A DNA stretch of 64,000 nt from assembly GCF_963667555.1 (NCBI RefSeq), contig NZ_OY763421.1:2745562-2809561 (forward strand), read 5' to 3'. Within the stretch, counting starts at the first letter, position 1, and every line of letters begins with the position of its first letter. Below, piece after piece: positions 8,118 through 16,600 of this stretch. The position numbers and the translations under genes were made by a program. The notes under the pieces are model-generated. The model worked only from the letters and a program-made list of their open reading frames with translations. It was not told the origin of the DNA and did no database searches. Source of the DNA: an uncultured Methanolobus sp. GTDB taxonomy: Archaea > Halobacteriota > Methanosarcinia > Methanosarcinales > Methanosarcinaceae.

Positions 8118-9248
8118 TCAGAACAGGACTATCCTGTCCCTCTCAATTCGGACAAGACACATGTCATCTTCTTTCAGGTTGAGATTTTCAAAGACCTGGT
8201 CAGATATCTCAACTATCATAAGATTCCTGTGTTCCTTGATCTTAAGTGCCAGGGTTTTAGTTGATCCTTTGTTCACTATGCTCTTTACAGATGCCTGGAA
8301 TGTATTCTCATCTTTGACAGTTTCATCAGTTGCGGGCAGTATACGCAGGTTCTCAGGTCTTATGCCCCATGACATTTTTTCTTTGATCTTGCATTTCGGT
8401 CTTTTTGCAGTGATCTTCAGGTCTTCACAACCAATGGTGAGAGTTCCTGCCATCTCATCATCTTTGATTATCGAGGATTCCTCAAATATATTTGTCACGC
8501 CCACAAGTTCGGCAACATGGCAGTTCTTCGGATGATAGAACACTTCTTCCGGGGTTCCTATCTGCTGGACACGCCCATCATGGAATACCACGACCTTGTC
8601 TGCAAGTGTAAAGGCTTCGACATGGTTGTGGGTAATGAAAAGTATAGGTATCTTCAGTTCTCTCTGGATCTCCTTGATCTTCTCTCTGAGTTTCATACGG
8701 ACTATCCTGTCAAGAGCAGAAAATGGTTCATCCAGTAAGAGTATGTCAGGTTTTGGTGCCAGTGCACGTGCCAGTGCAACCCTCTGTTTCTGCCCGCCTG
8801 AAAGCTGAGATGGATAATTGTTCTCCAGTCCCTTAATGTCAAGCATCTGGAGCATCTCATCGACCCTTTCTTCCTTTTCTTTCTCGTCCCATCCTTTCAG
8901 TCCGTAGGCTATGTTCTTTTTCACATCCATATGAGGAAAGAGGGCATAGTTCTGGAATACGTAACCAAGGCTGCGCTGTTGTACCGGCAGGTTGATCCTT
9001 TTGTGGCAATCAAAATACACGTTGCCATTAACGATTATCTTGCCACCGTTTGGCTCCAGCAGTCCTGAGATACACTGCAAGGCGGTTGTTTTTCCTGATC
9101 CTGAGCGACCGAAAAAGACTGCAAGTTCATCACCGACCTCAAATTGTGCATCAAGTGTGAAAGCGGCTTCTATTCCTTTTTTCTTATCACTTTTTTTACG
9201 ATAATACCTTTTTCTGAAATCCGCTTTCATGCCCATGATATACCTCAT
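8118..9248 (-). CDS. modC: Molybdate/tungstate ABC transporter ATP-binding protein
   Basis: This is the ATPase subunit that powers oxyanion import through ModB. Walker A GRSGSGKTT is at ~47-55, the Q-loop QNYALFPHMDVKKNI follows, then signature LSGGQKQRVALARAL, Walker B ILLLDEPFSALD and switch FITHNH. The C-terminal ~110 residues form a TOBE/Mop-like regulatory domain (TFQASVKSIVNKGSTKTLAL), as in ModC/WtpC. The N-terminus carries a basic stretch of ~25 residues (RKRYYRKKSDKKKG). ATG overlaps the modB stop by four bases. Molybdate versus tungstate cannot be decided from sequence alone. Confidence 0.92.
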   Translation of the reverse strand: MRYIMGMKADFRKRYYRKKSDKKKGIEAAFTLDAQFEVGDELAVFFGRSGSGKTTALQCISGLLEPNGGKIIVNGNVYFDCHKRINLPVQQRSLGYVFQNYALFPHMDVKKNIAYGLKGWDEKEKEERVDEMLQMLDIKGLENNYPSQLSGGQKQRVALARALAPKPDILLLDEPFSALDRIVRMKLREKIKEIQRELKIPILFITHNHVEAFTLADKVVVFHDGRVQQIGTPEEVFYHPKNCHVAELVGVTNIFEESSIIKDDEMAGTLTIGCEDLKITAKRPKCKIKEKMSWGIRPENLRILPATDETVKDENTFQASVKSIVNKGSTKTLALKIKEHRNLMIVEISDQVFENLNLKEDDMCLVRIERDRIVLF

Positions 9249-9913
9249 ATCTTCCAGTTGTTAATAATCCTGGCAGTTATGGCCATTGAAAGCAGGGACA
9301 TTACTATCAGTATGATGACAAGCATGTTGGCAAGATCATTGTTTCCTGCCTGGAATGCGCTGTAAATTGAAATAGACATCGTGTTAGTTCTTCCGGGAAT
9401 GTTTCCGGCAAACATGAGTGTTGCACCGAACTCTCCAACCGCTCTTGCAAAACTGAGAACTATTCCGGCAAGGATACCTTTCTTGGCAAGCGGGAGGGTG
9501 ATAAAGAGTGCTGTGTCAAGTTCTTTTCTTCCAAGGGTGAAAGCCGCATATTCATATTCCCTGTCCACCGCTTCAATGGCTGCGGTGGTGGTTTTGACCA
9601 TAAGCGGCAGGGATACAACAAAAGCTGCAATGACCGCTGCCTGCCAGGTGAACACTATGCTCCATCCTGTTAAGTTGTAAAGTATGCTCCCAAGTACTCC
9701 TTTTTTCCCAAGCAACACTACCAGAAGGTATCCTGTTACTGTGGGCGGGAGTACAAGGGGTAAAGTTACAATTACGTCGGCCAGCCATTTTCCCCGGAAA
9801 TCACGTCTTGCAAGTATGTATGCTATCACCATGCCTACGATTGCCACAATTAATGTGGACAGGCCGGCAATCTTAAGTGTGATCAACAGGGGAAATCCAA
9901 TCTGGTCGAACAT
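9245..9913 (-). CDS. modB: Molybdate/tungstate ABC transporter permease
   Basis: This 222-residue inner-membrane permease has about five or six transmembrane helices and the BPD_transp_1 fold. The EAA loop, which contacts the ATPase, is seen as EYAAFTLGRKELDTALFITLPLAKKGILAG. FARAVGEFGATLMFAGNIPG is the stretch typical of ModB/CysT/WtpB permeases. It lies between modA (14 bases upstream) and modC (four-base overlap). Length is standard. Confidence 0.92.
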   Translation of the reverse strand: MFDQIGFPLLITLKIAGLSTLIVAIVGMVIAYILARRDFRGKWLADVIVTLPLVLPPTVTGYLLVVLLGKKGVLGSILYNLTGWSIVFTWQAAVIAAFVVSLPLMVKTTTAAIEAVDREYEYAAFTLGRKELDTALFITLPLAKKGILAGIVLSFARAVGEFGATLMFAGNIPGRTNTMSISIYSAFQAGNNDLANMLVIILIVMSLLSMAITARIINNWKI

Positions 9914-9927
9914 TATCTGTTTTCCTT

Positions 9928-10752
9928 TTAAGCTGTGAATCCGTAAGATTCCAGGATTGCCATTCCTTCTTCAGATGTGACAAAGTTCACGAATGTCTGT
10001 GCTTCCGCCTGATGCTCTGATCCTGCAACTACTGCTATCGGGTAGCTGATAGGGGTTACAGTTGGAATGGTTGCTTTTATTTCAATTGTTCCTTCTTCTG
10101 CGGTTGCTGCATCTGTGCTGTAAACAAATCCTGCATCAACCTCTCCTCTTTCAACGTAGACGAGCACCTGCTTTACATCATCTGCAAGGAGTGTTTTGGA
10201 CTGAAGTTCATCCCAGAGATCTGCCTGTTCCAGTGCTTCTACTGTGTATTTTCCAACAGGTGCTGTTTCCGGGTTTCCGATGCTTATTGTTGTAACTTCA
10301 TCTGACAGGAGGTCTTCTGGTCCTGTTATGTCCAGTGTGCTGTCAACAGGTGTTATCAGTACAACTGTGTTCGCTGCAAAGTCCTTTCTTGATTCTTCAA
10401 TAATAAGGGACTCATTACTTAATATATCCATATGGCTCTGTGATGCTGATGCAAACACGTCAATAGGTGCTCCACCTTCGATCTGCATCCTGAGTGTTCC
10501 TGAACCTGCAAAGTTATAGTTCACATCAATACCGGGATACTCATCTTCAAAAGCAGTTTCAAGTTCTGTGAATGCTTCCGTAAGACTTGCTGCTGCGGAT
10601 ACTGTGATGGTGGTAACTTCACCTGAACCACTGTCGGTATTTACGTCAGTCTCGATGTCTTCAGTTGTACTTGTGTCAGTACATCCGCTTACAAAGACCA
10701 CAAGTGCAAGTATGGCTGCAATAGCCAGAATCAGTTTTTTGTTAAATGTCAT
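9928..10752 (-). CDS. modA: Molybdate/tungstate-binding lipoprotein
   Basis: This extracellular solute-binding protein delivers the oxyanion to ModBC. The signal peptide ends in lipobox VSGC with the lipidated Cys24, followed by a flexible acidic linker (TDTSTTEDIETDVNTDSGSG). The ModA core begins TITVSAAASLTEAFTELETAF, with the binding motifs NFAGSGTLRMQIEGGAPIDVFASAS and later ERGEVDAGFVYSTDA. The 274-residue length fits ModA. A GGAAGGT ribosome site precedes the ATG. A ModE-like operator overlaps the predicted transcription start, so metal-dependent repression of modABC is likely. Confidence 0.93.
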   Translation of the reverse strand: MTFNKKLILAIAAILALVVFVSGCTDTSTTEDIETDVNTDSGSGEVTTITVSAAASLTEAFTELETAFEDEYPGIDVNYNFAGSGTLRMQIEGGAPIDVFASASQSHMDILSNESLIIEESRKDFAANTVVLITPVDSTLDITGPEDLLSDEVTTISIGNPETAPVGKYTVEALEQADLWDELQSKTLLADDVKQVLVYVERGEVDAGFVYSTDAATAEEGTIEIKATIPTVTPISYPIAVVAGSEHQAEAQTFVNFVTSEEGMAILESYGFTA

Positions 10753-10809
10753 AATTACTACCTTCCTTCATGCAGTCAGCGGACTTAACGTAAACTATCC
10801 ATCGACCAT

Positions 10810-10835
10810 GCGTTATGTTCTTGACTACATAACGC
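10810..10835. promoter_or_regulatory. ModE-like operator upstream of modABC
   Basis: Inverted repeat GCGTTATG-N10-CATAACGC closely matches the bacterial ModE consensus (CGTTATAT...ATATAACG type). On the minus strand a TATA-like CTTATATCAAAA (~10850-10861) lies about 25 bases before it, so the site covers the expected transcription start, 58 bases from the modA ATG. No ModE gene is in the window. Apart from this promoter the 10753-11081 gap holds only AT-rich sequence. Confidence 0.7.
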
Positions 10836-11081
10836 TAAACTTCCCTTTTTTGATATAAGTATTTTTCCTGATAGCGGTGCGTTAAGTTAAGGAGTATTTT
10901 GAATGAATAAAAGGATTTGCCATTCAAAATTTTAAAACAATATTTTTGAACACATGAGATTATGTCCTCATTGTGAGTGACATAGTTTTGTTAATACGGT
11001 GACAACTCAATAATCTATTTAATGTATGGTGGCTATGAATTATTTATACTTCTTTCTTTGTTTTTGTATGAGGATCAATTT

Positions 11082-12769
11082 ATGCATTTAAGCCAGGAAG
11101 ACCTAAAATCCATTCTCAACAACTTAAGAAATGCTTCATCTGAAAATGAGGTATTTGAATTTAAGGAAGCTAAAAACAGTTATGATTTTACAAAGCTTGG
11201 TAAGTATTTCTCAGCTCTTTCAAATGAGGCAAATCTTAAAGGAGTTTCTTACTCCTGGCTGATTTTTGGAATAAAAGACAAAGGGAGAACTGTTGTTTCA
11301 AGTCAATATAGGCCCGTTAGGTCAAAGCTAGATAATCTTAAAGGTGAGATTGCAAAGAAAACAACAAATCGTATTACTTTTATGGAAATTTATGAGCTGA
11401 TGTTAACAGAGGGACGGGTAATTATGCTTCAAATCCCAGCAGCTCCCCGTGGAGTACCCATTGCGTTTGATGGACATTATTATGGGCGTGATGGCGAAGA
11501 ACTTTCTCCCCTTAATATTGAAGAAATCGGAACGAATTCGTTCACAATATGTAATTGAAGATTGGAGTGCTGCCATTATTTCAGATGCAACAGTTGATGA
11601 TCTAGACCCTGATGCATTAAAACTGGCTCGCGAGAACTACAAAAGTAAGTTCCCGACTAAAATAGATGAGGTAGACTCCTGGAATGATATCACATTTTTA
11701 AATAAAGCAAAAGTGACCATCAAAGGAAAGATTACCAGGACAGCAATTCTTCTTTTGGGCAAAGATGAATCTGAACATTATCTCTCTCCAACTGAAGCGA
11801 AAATTCGTTGGGTTCTAAAAGATTTAAACAATCAGGAAAAAGACTATGAAGTTTTTTGCTGTCCGTTTATCCTTTCAGTCGATAAAGTATATGGAAAAAA
11901 TAAGGAATTTGAAATATCGCTACATGAAAGATGGAACGCTTTTTCCAGATGAAATTTTGAAATACGAACCGTTTGTGATTCGTGAAGCTCTAAACAATTG
12001 CATTGCTCATCAGGATTATTCTAAAAGTGGAAGGATCAATGTAATTGAAATTGAGGATGAACAATTGATCTTTACAAATTATGGGACTTTTATTCCGGGT
12101 TCTGTTGAAAAGGTTGTTTCTGATGATGCTCCTGAAGAGTACTATCGCAATAAATTTCTTGCGACTGCTATGTTTAACCTTAAAATGGTTGAAACAGCAG
12201 GTGGCGGAATTAAAAAGATGTTTAAATATCAAAAAGAACGCTTTTTTCCGATGCCAGAATATGATTTAAGAGATCAAAAAGTAAAGGTTGTTGTGACTGG
12301 TAAAGTTTTAGATATGGGATTTGCCCGTGTCCTTGCAAATAATCCAAATTTATCATTGGAAGATATCATGTTGCTGGATAAAGTCCAGAAGAAAAAAACT
12401 ATAACAAAGTCTTGTGCAGAACATCTTAAATCCATGTCTTTGATAGAAGGCAGGAGACCTAATTATTTTATATCATCAAAACTTGCACAAAGCACTAAAA
12501 ATCGAGAACTAAAAGTACAACATATTAAGCAAAAAGGCTTCGATGATGATCATTACAAAGATATGATTATTCAATATTTGGATAAATATAAGGAAGCAAA
12601 TAGAAAGGATTTTGATTCTTTGCTGTACTCGAAACTCCCGGATATCCTTGACGATAAACAAAAAAATAACAAAATCAGTAATCTTCTTGGATTTTTGCGA
12701 CGTGCTGGAATGATTGAAAACAAGGGCACTACCAACAAACCTAAATATATACGTTCAAAATCACGCTAA
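11082..12769 (+). pseudogene. AlbA_2/HATPase_c_4 ATP-binding protein (RecG-like regulator family), two frameshifts
   Basis: Joined across three frames, this would be a ~560-residue protein of the Schlafen AlbA_2 plus HATPase family often annotated as a transcriptional regulator. Frame one (MHLSQEDLKSILNNLRN from ATG 11082, with GAGGATC upstream) carries AlbA_2 motifs NEVFEFKEAK and SWLIFGIKDKG. It shifts near 11530, where an extra G converts EEIERIRSQY into EEIGTNSF and a stop. The second frame runs to ~11920 (KGKITRTAILLLGKDESEHY), where another +1 shift occurs before YMKDGTLFPDEILKYEP. The third frame holds REALNNCIAHQDYS, ETAGGGIKKMF and a C-terminal winged helix. Either the gene is dead or two sequencing errors are present. 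Confidence 0.85.
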
Positions 12770-12770
12770 C

Positions 12771-12858
12771 TCTATGAGAACTCTATGAGAACTCTATGAG
12801 AACTCTATGAGAACTCTATGAGAACTCTATGAGAACTCTATGAGAACTCTACGCTAAC
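12771..12858 (+). repeat. 11-bp tandem repeat, seven perfect units plus a variant
   Basis: TCTATGAGAAC is repeated seven times without error (12771-12847), then TCTACGCTAAC follows. The left flank TCACGCTAAC mirrors the right-hand variant, so the array sits between two CGCTAAC boxes. It begins immediately after the stop of the broken AlbA_2 gene. Translated, the unit cycles through YENSMRTL but meets TGA every 33 bases, so it is not coding here. Confidence 0.95.
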
Positions 12859-12991
12859 TTTAAAATCCTCTTTTCTTCAAACAATTAACTAAGGAAAATT
12901 GTTGAAATCAAACTAGCAACCCCACTAACCAACAACTAAAACCCACCAAAAAATAGAAACTAGCAGCACAAAAGCTGCCAAAACAAAACAA

Positions 12992-13423
12992 TTATTCTTC
13001 TACAACAGTGACCTTGTTCATCTTGTCTCTTGCCTTGATCTTGTTGACGACATCCTGGCCTTCGATTACCTGACCGAAGACGGTGTGTACGCCATCAAGG
13101 TGTGGCTGTGGAGAGTGTGTGATGAAGAACTGGCTTCCACCGGTGTCTCTTCCTGCGTGTGCCATTGAAAGTGCACCTTTGCCGTGTTTGCGTGGGTTGC
13201 CCTTTGTCTCACACTTGATAGAGTATCCAGGTCCGCCGGTTCCGTCTCCTCTTGGGCATCCACCCTGGATAACGAAGTTTGGAATAACTCTGTGGAAAGT
13301 AAGTCCGTCATAGAATCCTTCCTTAATGAGTTTCTCAAAGTTTGCAACGGTCTTTGGTGCATCCTTCTCGAACAGTTCCAGAGTAATGTTTCCTTTATCA
13401 GTCTCGATGATTGCTTTCTTCAT
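12992..13423 (-). CDS. Cyclophilin-type peptidyl-prolyl cis-trans isomerase
   Basis: This 143-residue cytoplasmic cyclophilin catalyses proline isomerisation in protein folding. Core motifs are [41 protein letters not shown] and [19 protein letters not shown]; the catalytic arginine lies in FHRVIP. I chose ATG at 13423 because AGAGGTAAA lies six bases upstream and the family starts at [13 protein letters not shown]; an upstream in-frame extension to 13510 has no family character. It is monocistronic and divergent from the giant surface-protein gene. Confidence 0.93.
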   Translation of the reverse strand: MKKAIIETDKGNITLELFEKDAPKTVANFEKLIKEGFYDGLTFHRVIPNFVIQGGCPRGDGTGGPGYSIKCETKGNPRKHGKGALSMAHAGRDTGGSQFFITHSPQPHLDGVHTVFGQVIEGQDVVNKIKARDKMNKVTVVEE

Positions 13424-13510
13424 GAGTTTTACCTCTTTGAATTGGGTTAATGGGTGTGCACGATTTAAGTTTTTCGTAGGATGGATAATACTTCCAAAAA
13501 CGCCACACAT

Positions 13511-13571
13511 GTACTATAATAAGTATCTTATATAAGTACTAATATACATATGACACGTATACATAGTACTA
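13511..13571 (+). promoter_or_regulatory. Promoter region with three GTACTA boxes upstream of the giant surface protein
   Basis: GTACTA occurs at 13511, 13536 and 13566. The last two form the inverted repeat AGTACTA...TAGTACT (13535-13570) around AT-rich, TATA-like sequence (TATATAAG at ~13530). This suggests a regulated promoter, 60-120 bases before the gene start at 13634 and on the other side of the cyclophilin start. Confidence 0.3.
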
Positions 13572-13633
13572 TCAATTGATAAAAAATCTATTTCGACCAC
13601 GGTTGGTAAAAAAGGGTGAGCTGAGGTATTTCC

Positions 13634-16600
13634 ATGGACTATTTTAAAAAACTGTTATACATATCATCTATACTTTTAATATTTTCAATATCGGCATTTG
13701 CGCTAGACGTAGAATTTCTTACAGCCGATGTACAGAGCAATGCTGCAGAAGCAGTCAACATAAGCGTGCTTGTCACAGACAACGGAACACCTGTGGATAA
13801 TGCACTGGTGAACTTCACAACGGATCTTGGTGTCCTGAGTTCCTCTTCGGTATATTCCAATCCATCCGGAATCGCTGAAGTGACGATCAATTCGAGCGTT
13901 GCAGGCACAGCCAATATCAATGCAAGTGCGGGGAATTTCTCTAACCAGACAACAGTGACCTTTTCACCATTATCGATCTCTTCCATAATAGTCCATGCAG
14001 ATCAATACCAGAATACCGCCGGTAACATCACAAACATCACATTTTCACCGACTGACACTCTAGGAAATACCAACTACAGCACCCCGGTTACCTTGAACGT
14101 TATCGTAAAAGATATCTTTGGGATCCCTCTTCATGACCTGGAAATGTATGTGGATGCTTCAACCGTGTCCTACCTCAATGCTAGCTCCTCCGCCAGGAAC
14201 CTCACATATGTTGCAAACCCCACCGAAGATTTCCTTCTCTCCTTTAACTCCACAGTTGCCGGTAACATCACGATCTATTCAACTGCAGGTGTAGTCACAA
14301 ACACCACATATCTGGATATTGTTCCTGGTTCTCCCGGACTTATGAGGGTCATATATGACAAAGAATACACCGTAAACACCAGTTCCAACATTTCCGCAAT
14401 AGTTTACGATTCATTCTACAATCCTATAGAGAATGTCAACATCAGTTTTTCAGTAACACCACCAGTAAACACCGTATATAACAGCCATAACGTCTATAAT
14501 TCAGCACATCTGGCATATTATAACGGAACTACAGACTCAAGCGGTATAGTTCCAAACACATTCACAACCGATAAAAGGGCAGGAGGGAATGTTATCACCA
14601 TCAATGTCCTGAATACGTCACTGGAGCACAATGTAACAATTACAGGTACTGCAGACATTATTCGCAACTTCTTCCTGAGTTACACCCCGGAATATGCGTA
14701 TTCGAACAATGAGGATTCTTACACACTTTCAGGAAGGCCGGTTGACCAATTCATGAATCCTATATTGCCTCTTTCAACTCCTATCAAAGAGCAGGTCCAG
14801 TTCAGAACAGATAGTGGAACGATTGTGCTGGTGCCGCTGAACAGTCAGGGACGTGCAAACACAGTTGTAGGGCCAACACCTTATATTGAGTCTCTTTCAG
14901 TAACTGCGACCTATAGGAACGAATCAGGTCTTACGAATTTCACAAACAGTACATCTCTTCATTTCACAGCAGGTCCTCTTGATTCAATGGACTTATACGC
15001 AAACCCCAGTGCAGTACTTTCCCAAGATCTGAATGGGAACCATAACGCTAACATGACACTGGTTGCCCTTGATGAATGGGGTCACTCACTTCCAAACATC
15101 CATGTCCTTTTCAACAATACAAATACATCCGTAGGAACGCTTACTATCACAGGTTATAATGATACAGATCTCATAAATGCAACAACAGATTCTGAAGGTC
15201 GTATCTATGGTGTGTTTACAGGAAACGTTTCAGGCAATACCACTGTCCTTGCAACCAGTGGAAATCTGACATTGTCCACAAACATCAGTGTCAAAGCAGA
15301 ACCTTTCCTTAGTGTGAGCCTGAATGTCCGACCTACATCAGTAAACTCCGGTTCTATCGTCAATATTACTACTGTGATCTCTATAGAGGGTGAGCTGCCT
15401 ATTGTAAGGCCAGCAGCAAGTGCAATGCTTGTGCTTGACCGTTCAGGTAGTATGGACCCTGACTACTATGCAGGAAGTCCTCTGGACGTTGTTCTTGTAA
15501 TTGACCGTTCCGGAAGTATGTCAGGTACACCTATTCAGGACGCAAGGAATGCAGCAAAAGAATTCACTGATAATCTTGTCTCAAACTCAGAGGTTGGTAT
15601 TGTATCATTTGCAAGTTCAAGCGGTGTTAACAAAGATATGACACTGCTCAATGCATATGACAACAAAGTATCCGTGAAGAGCGCCATCGATTCAATTACA
15701 GATGGCGGTTCAACCGCAATGGGTGAAGGTATGGCGGATGCAAATGATCTTCTGATAAACCACGGACGTTCAGGTGCCAGAAAAGTAATGATCGTTCTGA
15801 CCGATGGTGAAACGAATGCAGGCACTGATATGGATGGTGAGAATGCCATAGCATATGCAAACACCTATGGTGTGATCATCTATACAATAGGTCTTGGAAG
15901 CAGTCTTGATGAGGCACTACTGCGTCATATAGCTTCAGAGACAGGCGGTACTTACTACAACGCACCGAGCAGTTCCGATCTGAGCGAGATCTATGCTACT
16001 ATCTCTCAGGAACTTAGCGATTACGATGTATCCGAGATCGAGTATGGTGTTGAGGGTTTCACACCTTATGATTATACATTCCAGGGTTCACTCTCCACTC
16101 CATCTTCTGTAGACAATGTTACACTCAGGTTTGAAGGATATGATCTGGATACGGTGTTTGACGGAAATCTGGGAGAATGTCTTGTAAAGGTGAATGGTAA
16201 TAATTTTGTGTTGATCCCATCATCAAATACTGGTATCAATGCACAATGGGAAGATTATGAATACGATATATCCAGCTATGTTCAACCAGAAAGCAATACC
16301 GTTTCATTCTATGATTATTACTCAGTAATCCATGGCGGTGGTTATGATAATGCTGTACGGAATGTAGAAATAATCTGGAACGGAAATACAGTTCATTCAT
16401 ATTCTGTTGAAGTTGATCTGGATGGAAGTGGATATGACTGTTCATTTGATCTGATGGAACCCTATGAGAATACAATATTCATCAACGAAACCATAAATGA
16501 TCTGAAGGTTCAGCTCGATTGGGATAACAGTAGTAATGATCTCTCTCTTCAATTGACAAGTCCTTCCGGAACAGTTTATGGTCCGAATGACAATACCACA

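Noticed and set aside
12771..12858. CRISPR array
   Set aside because: The 11-bp units are contiguous with no spacers, and no cas genes are present.
13424..13510. N-terminal extension of the cyclophilin
   Set aside because: The strong AGAGGTAAA site precedes the internal ATG and the extra 29 residues have no family character or signal peptide.
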